DNA of 64,000 nt from Linepithema humile (Eukaryota; Arthropoda; Insecta; Hymenoptera; Formicidae). Shown here piece after piece: positions 12,845-27,800 of this stretch. Numbering within the stretch: the stretch's first letter is position 1; every line of letters begins with the position of its first letter. The stretch is from assembly GCF_040581485.1 (NCBI RefSeq), contig NC_090132.1:9125001-9189000 (forward strand), written 5' to 3'. Both the position numbers and the translations under genes were made by a program. The notes beneath the pieces were generated by a model. That model did no database searches. It was given only the letters and a program-made list of their open reading frames with translations, and was not told where the DNA came from.

Positions 12845-15800
12845 CTGTAAAATGTTACAAAGAAACATCAATTTCGAGATTTGACGATAAAGTAACTGCA
12901 ATGATTCCATTATTTTGCTGTTTGCAGAATTCCGATTTAAATACATAATGTGTCGGGATGTTTTGTGTAAAACGTGAATGAAATATCTCAAGGGCTATTT
13001 GATTCGCTAACAGAATAATCTCACTCTTTATCGCATTTTTATGAATCTTATATTACTTATTAGTGTTAAATGTCAGAAATCCGTGCGCTGAGCGCAGTCG
13101 CAAAATTAAAGTCCATTTGCGTCATGAAGTTTTTTTTAGAGAAGATGTATTTTTCAAATACGTTTTACTGCCTGTATAATGTGATGATTCGATATAATTA
13201 CATTTTCTTAATAGCGAATGTACTTACTTTAACGTGGACTTCTGGCCAGAGAAATATTCAGTGCAGAGTGAATTACGTTGCTGCTGCGTCTTCTGATCGA
13301 TCGCGTTCACAGCCGCGCAATCGGACTTCAGTTTATATCCGTTAGCAAATTCAGTCTCGCTCTCGGTAAGCTGTTTCAATTACGAAAAAGACAAATAATG
13401 ATAAAGAAGACGATAAGAACCAGAAGCTCGGTTGCGAAAATTACGCTTTAGAGAACTCTGCGAAATTCTATCATCTTAATGCACAAGATCCTTTCATCGT
13501 GAAACCTCATACCTATACTTCGCTAAAAATAGAACGTCGAACATTTTATTTTAGAATTTACAGATGAAGGAGAAACTTTTGTACACTTTTGACATGTGAA
13601 TTGATTTAGCCTTTTATTTAATAAACACGAGTTGTGATTGGTCACCCTAGTTTCGAACTGTCGAGTAGGGTATTTTTCTCACGACGAAAAAATACCGATC
13701 CCTTCGAGAATTCGTAATCCCATTGGAAAAGAATGCCATTTCAGGTAGACATTCCTCTATCGATCGAAGTGAGAACTTTTGAATAAAAGCAAAGTATACA
13801 AAGAACATGATTTATTGTCCCGCGATATTACCGTAATAGTCCTGTGATATTACCGTAAGGTAAGAATAGAATAAAAGCACGACGTCGAGAAAATGAAGGA
13901 CGAACTTCCAAGAGCACGAAGAAGCAGATTATGTTAAGTATTTATAACGCGTTACATTTTTCATTTACTTCCTCAGGTAAATTACGCTATCAATTTTGAA
14001 TCTTCTTCCATTAAGACTAGCCGAAGAATATTCGCTAATCATCCGCGATATCCAAAAAAGATCGTTTTCTGTTTTGTTTTAATCGATTATAATGCGAAAA
14101 TAATTAGCGAAATTTTTGGAGAGCCAAATTTCTTTCCAAAAAGCTATTGTGCATTCTCGAACATTCTATTTAGCGCAATTGGAGCGCTTTTTCACGAGCG
14201 AGAAACTTTATTTATTTAATAAAACGAAATTGCTCACCTTTCCGGACGGCAGCGTGTAGTCGTCGTAGTATTCGTTGTTGCCGTCACCGAGAAGACCGCG
14301 CAATTTTCCGTGATAAAAGCCGGACACGCGGATCGTGCAGACCAAAGGTAGTTTGTAGCTGCATGTGACGTGTATACCATAGTCGGACCTGATGTGTGCA
14401 ATCGGGGCGGTGACGAACGCGTGCAGATTCTCCGTACTGGCTGGGAAATCGGCCGGCTTGTTATTCACCAGAATCTGGAAAAAGAGAAATGCGAAGCGAA
14501 TACAATCGCGCACGAAACATCAACAAGAGTATCGCGAAAACAAGCGCGCCGGATGGAAAAATAAGCTGGATTTCCGCGCTCGTAATAACGAGATCCGCGC
14601 GAGAAATGAACGAGAGCGAGCTTTATTCCTTCCTCGTTCCTCCGCTAGAGAAGAGATAATAGAGTTTGACTTGTCAGCAAAGTTCGGAGCCTCTTCGGCA
14701 AACTTGCAGTTCAATACGGGATTGCATTATAAGATTCGAACTCGGAATACCGAGAGCGATCTGCGGATTCCCCTCCCCACACCTGCCATTCCTCGGCTCA
14801 TTCTCTCGCCACCCCATTTGCCCCGTTCTCAATTCACGTCACACGTACACCGAGCGTAACTTGCAGGCGCTACAGGAAATTGGTTAAGAGATAAGGGAAA
14901 TAAACTTACGTTGCCATTGTTCTTTAGCGTGATGCTCTCTTTAGGTTCCGTAACGGTCACGCTCTGGAGATTTCCTTTGTTGAAGTTCGCGACAACGGAG
15001 AAATTGCCATCCTGTATGTCCTGAGCCAATACGTATGTACAGTCGCCCGGTACGCTGAAGTGACTGCCGTCGAAGGTGAAGAAGTGGCCTCCGTCGACGA
15101 TAATGCCGACTTTGCTGAAGGGAGGAACGATGTCGCCTGGCAGCAGAGTGGGTCTGTTTGCGGGGTGATTAACTTTGTTATTACTATGGCGAAACAAAGG
15201 TCGCAGCGTGCACTTTTGACTTGGACGAAAAATTACGGTCGAAAAGAAAATGTATAGACAAAGTGGATGGAAAAAGAAAAGGAAAGTTTAAAGTACCTGT
15301 AGGTGTAATAGAGATCCGCCAGTGATGGAAGTTCGTTATTGTGTAACAGACTTAGGAGAGACACTTTTATGGTGGTGATCGTTGGCAAGCTCGTAAATGC
15401 CTCCAACTCGATGGGAACGTTAGTATCGAGCAAGCTTTCCACTAATTTATCCAAGACGTTGTTGGATTCCAGAAGCTTGACGACGGACGTGGCAGCATCG
15501 ATCGCAAGTCCATAGATCGTTTTGATCTCCTCAGCATCGTTAACCTGCGAGAGCCGAGCGTATTTCGTTACTTTAGCTAATCCTGCTACTCGAATCGGTC
15601 GATTCCGAAAGCGATCTCAACCGAAACGGAAAAATGGAACGTTAAATTGGCGGAAAACTTACTTGTTTGTGTTTGATGTGTTTTACGATGTATTGGTAAA
15701 TGGCGTCGAAGAATTTTCGAAGTTCCTCGGTCGGCAGCGCGCCTTTCGTGACCTCAGCGAGGTCATGGATAGAGTCCAGTATGGATTCCGGAATTTCTGG

Positions 15801-18800
15801 AATCTTGAAGTCGTGATATTGCTCCTTTATGTATTCGTAAATCGGCAAAGCTTTGAGTTGATTGATCAACAGGACGGCGAACTCCTCGACGTCCTTCCTA
15901 ATCTGAGTGGCGCCCTTATATATGATCTTAGCGATATCCTGAGCGATCTCCGAAGCTATTACCGCTAATTCCTTCAGCTCCTTTTGATGTTCGTTAATTA
16001 TGGAGAGTAGTGCTTTCAAGTAAATCAAAGCAATATTGGCGGCAGCATCGAGGACCTGGATGAGCGCATTGGCTATCTTGTCGCACGAGTCTCTCAATTG
16101 AGGATAAACTGTCTTCCACACTTCTTCGATCTTCGCGACTAATTGCTCGTATTCTTTTTGAAGCTCGTTTAATTGCCCGCTTACTTTTTTCAAAGTATCT
16201 AACACAGCAGTGGCGATACCTCCAAAGTGCTTCTTCCTGTAAGCATACGATCAATTAGGCGTAACGTTACGATAATCCGGGAAAAAACCTATGAATAATT
16301 ATTAATAATTAAAATTTCAACCTACAAACATATTCAGATGCGTATCGATTTTTATTTATACGTAATTTATATTCGCATGAAAAATATTTTGTTTGCATTT
16401 TTATAAAAATTGTACAGTGTTGAAGAAATGGTAATGTAATATTGAATAATATAACAATTAAGTTCTTACAAAGTAGCCTGTATGTCTTTGATGGTTTGAT
16501 CAGCGTGGAGCTCCTCTTTTAATTTTTTTAATTCTTCTTCGTAATAGTTGGCGAGCGGCTTGATGTCCGGCTGAGCCTTCTTCAAATGTTGCACAAGATC
16601 CCTCAATTCTCTGTCTAACTCGTTGGCTGCTTCCACAGCGGCATCTTTGAAGTCCTTCAGCAGCTCGATACTTTGGCTTCGATAACGTTCCTAAATCATA
16701 TCGTCAGTCAAGTTAATAAAGCAACATTATAAATATTTACACACGACAAATAATGTACTCACAGATGTCTGGATGATGTTGTCCTTGTTGTAGCCGAAGT
16801 CGGGTTTCAGGAACTTTTCTTCGTCAAGGTGAATCAAAACGTTGAACAAGTGCTTCTTTGTTCCGTCCTTGAAAGCATCGGCATGTATCTCGGCCAATTG
16901 TCCGAGCACAATGCGTCCATTAACGGTAAGCTTCGTGTTGGGATTATCTGAGGAATATCCGTATGTTTAATCCACGTGAATATTTATTATTTAAAATACG
17001 AATAATTTTTTGCAGTTTCACGCGGCTGTGAGCAAATATCATAATAATCTCGCGAGTATATCTCGGGGTATATTTAAAAAATTACCGTCGTTTTGCAAAA
17101 CGACAAAATACTTAATTATGCACAACTCACCTTGCTGATATTCCAAATACTTGAAGCTATTCCAATCATTTGACTCCGCATTAATTACGATGGGCTTGTT
17201 GCCGACGACTGCAATTTCCGCGTCAAGCTTCTGCAGATTCTTCTGTAATTGTAATTTCGTATCGACTCGAAGAAGTTCTTTGCTGGGCGACGAGACGAGA
17301 AGATACGCCTCTGTGGGATCAAAAGAGAAGACAATTCCCGCGCTCCTCGGTTTCTGATTCACGTCCGTGTACGATAGCACGCTACCGAAACCGACTACGC
17401 GATCCGAGACCGCCACGTGAGATTTCAGGTCGACTTTAAGCTGTTGCCCGCGGCTGTTCACTTCGATCACGCTGGTGAGATTGTAACCCTTCTGGAGAGC
17501 CTGTCGATTCACTTTCGCCAGCACAATGATCTTCTGCGTCTTCTTCGCGAAGACATCGATGTCCACGTTCGCGTCCAGCAAGTGCTCGCCGCCGTAATGA
17601 AGTCTGCCCTTCACTGCTATATCCTGGTGGCAGAAATATCGCGATCGATGTGATTCGAAGAAGTAAAATCGTAAATCGCGTAACAATCGACTTAAGATTG
17701 CGAAAATGCAATAAGAGAGCGGGGCTTAGCATGTAAAAGTAAATTGACGGGAGAGTGTGCTATATTGCTCTTTTTATAGCCGAGTGGCTCGCTGAAACTC
17801 GATGTTGCCGTTAGATTGCGAGAAAATCGAAGGTAAAGTAAAGGCTTTTCGCCGAGATGCTCTCTTTTTAGTTCTATTTCAAACTTATTCACGCGCAAAT
17901 TGGAAGCAAAATTGAAAATGCTTTTTCAGCTAAGCTTCTCTTTTGCACAGAGAGAAAGAGAGAGTTTTGCACAAAGAGAGCTTCACGTGATTTCCACGTC
18001 GCAGTCTAGATTTAGAGTTTGCGCGATAAGGATATTTTTAGCGACGTACCTTCGGTTGAGATGGATATATGAATTTGATTTCTCCGCTGACAGATCCACT
18101 CTCTTTTTCTACGTTTACGTCACCAGAAGCGACCAGAGCAGTTTTATCGGACGGCTTGTTCTTTCTATCCAAGTAAACAGAAACATCGATCTTAAATGCT
18201 CCAGTTTGCTTCGTTTTCGGCAGATCATATGTGCTGATAACAGCCAGTTCGCGGTTCGGCAAAGTCAAAATCGCAGCTGTCAAAAGAAATAACAAGCAAT
18301 TTTTAATTTTTCATCTTATCAATCAATTTGAAGATTAAAGTGCATACGTTCTGAGAAAACAGCTTTTATTTTCTCAGAACGTATTAATAACGAAGCTTTC
18401 TTACCGCTTTCTTTAGGATGAGCATAAATTTGATAGGAATACTGAGACTTGTCCTTCGACGAATGCAAGTACAAATTGGCGGAGTGATCGAATTTGGCTT
18501 CCGTAATTTCGGTGCTGGTCTTTAATCCAAATTCAACTGGCACGTTGAATTTCTTTAGGTCAACTTCCACCGTTATTTGATGGTTCAGATAATTCTTGTC
18601 TGTGAAACGAATATAAATTGTATGAAATAACGGTCCTGCGAGAAATGGAATAATCAGAGAAAATGTGAAAAAAAAAATGTTTCTAATAAACTCATCCATT
18701 TTTATGTTGTAACACTTTTATCGTACGTGTATGTTTCTTCGATTTTGTGCTTTGCGCTCTTAAAAAATTGTCCTCAAAAATGAGAGAATATTAAATGTAA

Positions 18801-21800
18801 TAAATTATGAAATTATTATCGAGGTAAAATTGAACGATTGAGACCATCGACTAAATTAAGCAATCCTCTCACAAGAGTAAAATTATCATAGAATCATAAA
18901 AAATAGACGAACGTCCATTTTATCATAAGTCATCAAAAGATTATAAATATTACTGCTATCATTGGAAACTCATTAGGTTGTCCCATTTGCGCGAGTGTCT
19001 CAAGCAGTCCCGTTTGACCTTAATCGCGCGAATTTTATTTCCGTAAACTCTCGGGGCTCGATAAACTCCAACGGCCAAATTGATCCTGAGGGAGGGCAAA
19101 AAAAAAAAGACGAAGTAAACTTTTTATCGCGCTATACGTCATCGCGACGTTAGAAAGGATTAAGACGCGTATACGTCAGCGGGCACACGCCCTTGCGGCG
19201 TGACGTCATTCCGCAACCGGCGCAACTTATTTTTTTTTCCCTGTATCGCCGTTCACGTATACACCTTTCCCACTACCACCCTCGCTCGACGGTCACGCCT
19301 GTCTTCTCGCATCGCAATCCTCGCGACGCGGCGTCTGTCGATTTCGCCCGGTGAAAAAGAAAAAAAAAAAAAAGAAGGAAAAACGACGAAGGAAAAAAAA
19401 AACGTTGTACACCCGCGTTAATGCGGCGGCTTGCACCTGCCGCGCCACGCAACCGTCGCCGTGTATAGGGATGCAATTCCGGGGCTCTATTAATAACTGA
19501 GGCGAGGCACGAATTAGGCGCAGATCACGCGAGAATAGACTGCTATCGACCGGGATCTCGTAAGCTCACAAGCCCCGGGTGGAAAAGAGGCCTCTCGTCC
19601 CTACGCGAAATTCTAACGTACGCGCGGCGTCGGGTTGCGACGTATTGCGCATTCATGCGAAACACACACGCGGAAAACGGAAATGACGGTGCGACGCATT
19701 GCCGGACGCAGTCCACCCTGGGGGTTTAATTATCTAGAAAGGACGGATCGGCGAAAATATGGTGCGCCGCGATAAAAATGATTTCCTGGGAGAGAAAGAA
19801 CGGTGCGTTCGGTGTCTCCGTACTAGCGGGGGTGGCTTATTACACACTTTCCGTCTGCTGTTTTCTTTTTTACATTTTTTACGAATTCAGGCCCGTTGTG
19901 ACGAAGCGTGTCTTAATAAAGGACTGGTTCGTCACGCAAACCGGGGCGTATCATTGAAGCAGCGTATTTCCAGCATGCCTACACGTTCTTTATTTGTGGA
20001 ACGCTTTTTATTACGTTATACGCGGCTGAATCTAGATTGTAATTTTTGTTTTATCAAAATTAAACGTGAGTAAGCTAATACAGCAACTTGCTTTATTTTT
20101 CTAACTACAAACTTTTTATCAATTTCAAACGATTCAATCTTTTTTCAGTTTTAACAAATAAAAAAAAACAAAAACATAAATGTTGAAAAATGTAAAGCTG
20201 CGTAAAAGCGAGTGGAAAAAGTAGTAAAAAGGGGGCGAGATATTTTCATTGAGGTTGCAGAAAGTGGAAAAACAAATTGTATTCGAAAGCTATTTTAGAG
20301 ATAATTACGTATATGAGCTATTTACTTTTACAATGATTACAACTCTCGTTGCGACCAATTCATCATAAAATTTGACTTACTGTCGGTGTCGTAGCTCGAT
20401 TGAAGCTTAAAGTGGGCGCAGTCCTTGCTTTGCTCGCAGTAGCTGTTGGAAACCAGGATCTCCTTATTCGAGAGCTTCAGCTCGCCCACGATAGCCGCCG
20501 GATCGAACTTGGCGTTCAGGACGATTATCACGCCGACTTCGCCGTCCTTCTCGTGAGTCAATTGCTGGCGAGTATACTTGAAGGAGGAGCTCCTCGTGTT
20601 CTCGCCAATTTTGAGGTTGCCGGTTCCTTCAACGGTGATTTTGCCGGCTTCGTCGCGTTTCTTGTAATTCGTGCTACGAATAAATCGCAATCTTTTTTCA
20701 GACATTCTTTTTTTCTCTACTGCTCTTTTTGTATAATTGTGTTATATTACTGTTTTATATTGTGTTGGCACAGCATTTTTCTTCTCGAAAATGTATTTCC
20801 AGAACAAAAAAAATGTCTATTGCTACTATTATCGTTTTCGCAATGCTCAGCATAAAGTGTTAATTAAACTGTTAATTAAAATTTTTGTGTTAACGAACTT
20901 TTTTACTTTTATTCGAAAGATATATAAATTTCTGAACTGGTTTTTATTCCTGGTACTTACACCGCTTTTTACGATAGCGCACGATCAATAATATTCTACA
21001 TTTTCGACGGAATCGTTCAACTTTCCAGTCCTTATCTGTGTTACGCGATCGAGGGAACATTCGATAGGACAAATAAAAAGAGCTGATAGTTGAAATGTAT
21101 TCTTGGAAATCGCTTGAATTAATTTTAGCGGGTGAATCGATGAAATTACACGGCGAGGTGAAGCGATGAAGAAGGCTCCTGTATCTTTGATCTCCTTTAA
21201 AAATGACCTCGTGCCCTTTCGCTAATTGCAGGAGGACATCTTTACTCTTTGTTTTGTTGCCGCGTAGGCGATCGATCTTTTACTTCTTTTATGTACGCGC
21301 AGGAATTGCGTTCGTATCGCCGTTCGGAAAACACCGTTTAGAATTGCGATGGAAATATCGATTTTTTTAACAGAAGCGAGCGGAATGTGTAGGATTGTTA
21401 GTGGAATTCAAGAGGGAAATGAGCTCCAAAATCACCGTCTTTTAACTTTAATTCTGCCTTTTCGCGCTCGTAAATTGTTTTTCATCCGCGTAATTGTTGG
21501 CCATTGTGAAAGATATCTTATAGGGGCATCGTCTGGCATTGTCACGCGATAAACTCAATATATTTCATCGCCTTTACATACCTTCCGGTCACGATATTCT
21601 TGCCGTCGCTGGTGACGGTGATAATTATTCTCTTGCCGGCCTTAGCAGTGGGCTTATTAGCGATTTCGGCGTGAATCTTACGGTGCTTGAGCTTGTCGCT
21701 GTCCACATTGATGTCGATGACGAAATTCTCGACGCTCTCCAGATTGACGTGTGCATCGGCATTGGCGAAGCCGTACGGCGTCTCGACCTTCCATTCACCT

Positions 21801-24800
21801 GAGAACAAAGGCACGAAAGATCGTGTGTTATTCGAAGAAATAGAGAAATGCAATTTTATATTTTTTCGTTAAACCAAATGTATTAAAAAAAATAAAACAA
21901 CTAAGAAAATTTCTGTTTACAGCGCAATTCTGTGCGAATTTAAAGTTACCTTTGTACTCCCGATCGCCAAGTTTCTCAAATTTGGAAAGAATTTCGGTCT
22001 TTCCTTTCGGACAAGTGATAATTATGTGGATGAGCGGAGAGACATCGCTGGTTCGAATCTCGCTCTGAACTGTGTACTTCGCATCGTCAGCGCTGATAGC
22101 CGCGTTGGTCTTCCTTACCCGTCCATCCTTTCCTCTCTTTAAGAACAAATAAAAGCGATATTGAATGCGTGTACTAAAGAGATAGTGTGCTATTACGCGG
22201 CAATTTCGTCGGGCGTTATAAACTTTATTTCGCCTTTAAACAGCCGTGGAGTCGTAGGAGTTCACTGTTATAAATGACGCGGAATTTCGAGGAAGCGGGA
22301 TAAGAATAGCGCAATATATTTGCGCAAAATTCAGGTGGAAATACGGTCGAATACGGCGATTACACAGGTATAAAAAAATAATTAAAAGCAAATAATAATT
22401 AGTCGAACGTTACCTCGTGCTTGAGTTCCAGGTCGATATTACGCAATTTCTCGTACGGAGTACTAGCCTTGGCCTTTAGGTCAACGTGCGTGAGATCGCG
22501 ATCGTATATGAGGGGATCGACCGTGATTTTCACTTCTTTCTCGCCGCTGCTCACAGCCGTGTTGCGAACAATCTTCACTTTGCCGTCGGCAGGCTCGTAC
22601 TTAAGCTGATCGTGAATAGTGATAGGCGGGTTCTTCAACACCGTCACAGTGAGCTTCAGATCATGATCGTAAGGATGCTCGTCATCGAAAATTCCGGAGC
22701 TCTTCAGGCCGCCGTCGAGCTTGATCGTTTTATCGTTGTTATAAGTGAGCGTCGACGATCCCTGCAGATCGAACACTTCATTCTTCTCACCGCCCAGCAG
22801 GCTGGTCTTATAATCGTATTTGATGTTGTTCAACTTTTCGAACGGCAATATCAGTTCGACGTTGCCGCTGCACGTGCAAGGCTTGCCGGGAACGTAGTTT
22901 ACGGAGCTCTGCAAACGACAACATAGATTTACGCATTTGATTCATTAGATAATTAGTATCTTTGAATTTTTCAATTTAAAAAATTATTTTCCTTACCTTC
23001 AATTGGATGTCCTTGCGCAAGGAGGAAGCGATCTCGCCCGACACCTCACCATTATCGCGCTCTTTCGACTTGTATTGCAGAGTGAGCGGTTCCGATAGTT
23101 TTGTTCCCGCAGCTTTCAGATCGATTTCGAATGATCTCTTGTTACCGTCGGTTGCGCGCAAGTTTTTAAGATCGAGATCGATCTGCACGTTGTCGCCGTT
23201 GTAATTGACGGCTTTCAGTTGATTCTTTGTATGGAACGTGCAGGCCTTGAAGTCGACGTTCTCGCCGTCGCCGACGTACGTGATCTTTTGCGACGGGCCG
23301 TCTTTGGATTCGCGATGCTCCAACTCGGTGTTCACGTGAATATTGTACTTCTCGTTCTTCTTGGCGGAGGTGCGCTTGAGTCTGTAAACTACGTAATGGC
23401 CGTTCGGCAGAGTGAAGTCCACGTCGCCGGTCAGCTCGCCTTCCTTAATCGTGCCCTCCAGCTTGCCTTTGCCGTTCAGCTCGAACTTCTGATCCAGCAC
23501 CTCGATCACGTTCTTCGAGTCGATGGCGTTCTTCTTCACGTCGCTCACGGTGGACAGTTTGATGCGTTTGCTCGGGTCTTTCTCCGCGTCGAGCAGAAGC
23601 TCGAAGTTGGCGGTGTGCTGCGTGCCGACGGTCACCAGGTCGCCGGTACCCTTGATCTTTCGATTGATCTTCGGTAAATCGATGTTGAGCTGAGCGTTAC
23701 CCTTGCCGTCCTGGATCGCCGCCTGTCCGACAACGTTTAGATAATTTTTGATATTCAAGTTCAGGTTGCCGTGAGGATTGTCGCCTTGTCGCACCGCCTT
23801 GAGCAGGAAATCGATATATTTGACGTCGTTGACTGTGACGTACGCGCGGGACTGGACATTTCCGACGCGCTCGGCGTTCAAGCTGCCGAAAGCTTTGACC
23901 TTCTTGCCGTTCAGATTCAGATCGCCGTCAACCTCGAAGTTGAGGTTCTTATCGCGATTGCACGTGACGAGCACTTCGCCCTCGTACTTGCCTCCCGGAG
24001 TAAGCTCGACTTTGTTCTTGTACTTGCTCTTGTGCGGATCGATCGACGTACGCTTGGACTCGAGTTTGATGCTGTTCTGCAGGAGTCTGGCCTCAAATTC
24101 GACCTCGTAGTTGCCCGGCTTGGCCACGTCCAGCTTGGCGGACAGATCCGAGCCGAACTTGAACTTGTCGTATACGATGTCTATCTTCTCATCGACGGAA
24201 CTCGGCGTGAGCTTGCCTTCGAGATCCAGTTTCAGCTTGAGCGCGGGATACGAGATCTTATTGTGTCCGCCCACGACGAAATTCGCGCCCTTCTGATTCG
24301 GCTTGGCGATGACGTGTTGCTTGAGGGTGAAGCGATTGACTTCGGACTCGAGATCCGGGCCATGGACGAAGTCCAGATTGTTCTCGAGCTCATATTGATC
24401 CTTGCGGAATTCCCAGTCGACTTTGAAGCCCGCGTTGGGATTCTTCGTCGGCAGCGCCGACAGACTGATCGTGAAGTGACGGTCGCCCAGTTTCTTTCCT
24501 TGTTCCTTCACGGCGATGGATTCATCGCCGTAATTCACCTTGATATCGACACTACCGGCGTCCTTCGTCGTTAGGACGTAGCCGTCAATACCGATGAGCT
24601 TGTTGCCGCCGCCGACCAGCGCTACTTTATCGAACACGTATTTCTTGCCGCCATCCTGATCGACCGCCTCTACGCTACCTTCCACGTTATACTGCTGCTT
24701 ACCGCGCTGAGATGTTTTCACTCCGTATTTCGCGTCCGCCAGTTTCTCGATGTGCTCCGGTACGTTGTACTCCAAAACGGGTTTGTACTTGGCACCGTCG

Positions 24801-27800
24801 GTCAAAAGGCCGACGCGCGCGTAATAGTCTTGATTATCGTTCAGCGCCTTGAGCGCGAGCGAGCGCTCTTGATCGTTGTTTTTCAATCGCGCCTCGATGG
24901 AGGCTTTCTTGAACGGGGAATCGAGAGACAGTTTGGCGTATTTGTCGGGCTCGACACCAGCTTCGCCGGTGAACAATATGCGTCTGTTTGTCTTGCTGTT
25001 AGGCGTGTCGAACAAGATCTCGAACGATCGGGACTTTGGCGACTTGTCATGGTAGAACTTCAAATGAACAGCGGATAGGTCTTCGTTGTGCAAATCGACA
25101 CGGATCTTCGCCGGGCCGTTCAGAGGGTAAAGGGCCCGCTTCTGGATCGAATCGAGGCCGTAAGGCAAGTCCACGTAGACGCAAATAGTTTGGCCTGTAA
25201 TTGGATGCAATTGTTCGAAGCAATCATCGTATTGCTTGCCTTTGCTGAATTTCGGAGCCTTGTACGCATCGCCGGAGCTCAATAAAATTTCGCTGCTCAC
25301 GCTCACTATATTTTCCTTCTTGCTTGGTGCGCCGATGACTATATCGATACCCTTACCGTCCAGTAATTTCACCGAGACATCGGTCGCCGTGTCGGTGTGC
25401 AGCGTGCTGACAAGCTTCATGCCCGACTCCACGTCGAATCCTTTGACGGCGATGGTGCCGGCGACTCGAATGGCAGCACTGAGCGCGGTATTGTACACAA
25501 TATCGGCGCTCTCCGGATTTTTCATGATAGCCGGAATGTCCAACTTGCCGTTTGCCTTCGCGTTAACCACGCTAGTTCCGACTACGCTGAGAGTCAGCGT
25601 CGTGCCGAGATTCGTCGGATAGACGAGCTCCGCGTCGAGGAACTGCAGATTATTTCGCACATTATGATCGAACTTCTTCGCCTTGTCGAATCCCACCTCG
25701 ATGTTCTCAAATATCTTGTCGATGATGTGCTCTGGCGTCAATTGCGTGGGATTGCCGTCGTACGTGAGGTATGCCAGTTCGGCGCCGAACAGCTTGATGG
25801 ACACATCCAAATCGAACTTGTCGTCCACCTCGTTGCTCCTCAATTTCACACCTTTAGCGAATTTGTCGAGTTCTCCCTGTTTGACTTCGCGCTTGCCGCG
25901 CAGTTTGTTGACCCGCTCTTTAATATGCTTCGCGACAGTTCCTACTTTCTCAATTCCACTCACTATTATATCTTCCGGATTGTCTTGCTTCAGCTGGCTC
26001 TTAGGTCCGAAATAGTGCTCGATCAATCTATCGAGATTCTCCACACGCGTGTTGAGCTCCAAGAAGTTGAAAGATCGTCCGAATACCTCAGCGGTCAAAT
26101 TCAGATTTACGGAGCGTGGCACGAAGCTGTTCTGGCTGTAGATGACGTTGCTCTCTGTAGTGGAACCGACTCCGAGACCGCCCACGTTGTACGACAGTTC
26201 GTTGTTGAAGGAGAACTTGCGGAAGTCCTCCGGGAACCTCTTTCGCGACTTGATCAGACCGAGCTGTCTCTTCGTTTCCGCTTTGTTCGGATCGGCGGAG
26301 GCTCGCAGATTGCGCAAGTGACTCTGGATGAAGGATCCCACTTGATTGACCGTCTCCTTGTCCAACAATTCTTTGAGGTTGCTGGCGACGTGCGGGCACG
26401 GGCAGGCGACGAGGGACAGGTAGCTCTTAATCCTGATCTCGCTGTCTTCTTCGCGATCAGCCAAAATTTTCAGAAGGTTGTTCTTCCACTTCATGGAGCA
26501 GCGAGTCGGTAGAGATTCGATGGCCGCCACTCTGACTCGATTGCGAACGTTCTTGTCCTCGGCGATGCCGGCTAATTTTTGCAGAGTTCCGTCATCGAGG
26601 AACTGAGCGTTGCCGAGTGCCTTTAAGGCCGCGACGATGAGATTCTCCTGCTCTCTGCTCTTTGCCTTTCCGTTGCCGACTTTCTCGCGTATCTTCTGGA
26701 TCGCCTGCTTCACTTCGGGCACGTTCTCGCAGGTGTGCTGCTGACAGTACTTGCCGATCACTTGGCCGACTCCGAGGTAGCCGAGACGTGGCAGGTTCGG
26801 CTGATCGAGGAGAGAAGTGATGGCGGTTACCGAAGGCAAATGAACGTGAGAGATGAGACCAAGACTGGCGTAGAACTCGAGAGCCTTCAAGCCGGTGAGC
26901 TCGCCGCTCTTCACAAGATCCGCGACCACCTCCGCGGCCTCGCTGCTTCCGGCGCGGAATAGAGCGCTCAGGAGGATCTTCTTGTCGTGAACCTTGTCGA
27001 AGCCGGCGCCGGCCTTCGCCTTTTGATAGATCGCGACGATATCATTCTTGTTGCTGAGACGAAGGACCTTGATGAGCTCCGCGAACTTCTCCGCTGCGTT
27101 GTCTTTCACTCTGTCTTGCTCCTCGGCGCTCGCGGCCTTCAGCGCCGCGGCGATGCTGTCGGCCGACGACTTGATGACGGGATGCGGTGCCTCGAAGATC
27201 AATGATTTCGGCAGGCTGACGGGCGCGTTCGGACTATCGCCTTTCTCGCCGTTGAGCGTCAAAGTGGTTTGCACGACCGTCTTAACGCCGAGATCGCCAT
27301 TGCTCCAGGGCTTCAGCTTGTAAGTTTCGACCGAGGTCGCCTTGTTCAAGATACCGCGCTTGAAGCGCTGCTCGATTCTCTGGTGCGACGACAGCAACGG
27401 AGCCGACTGAATGTCGGAATTCTGATCGTAAATCGCGGATACGGGACCGTGTCGGATGCTTTCGCGGTGGGAGCAGCGGGCCAGATTCCTCTCCTTTTGC
27501 ACGACCAACGAATCGCCGTCTTTGTGAAAATTGAAGTCGGTCGGACAGCCACCGAGCACGTCGATCTGAAAGTTTAACGAACGACGCGTACGTTATACAT
27601 CCGCTGTTATTACGTAGTTCCTTACTGAGATAAACTTTAATGGAAAACGAATCAGTTCGATTTATACCTCGTGATGAGTCGTAGAGCCGGATTCTTGGAA
27701 GACGGCTGACTGGAACAACGAGGCGACAGCTCTCTTAATGTTGAGAGACGCCTGCGAGTCGCCGGCTTCGGCACAGACCTCCGCATCGATGTGACCGTCA

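Noticed and set aside
23771..26512. Long plus-strand open frames (up to 371 codons) opposite apolipophorin exon 5
   Set aside because: They lie entirely antisense to a well-supported coding exon with strong codon bias, lack their own splice signals and have no recognisable domains; they are shadows.
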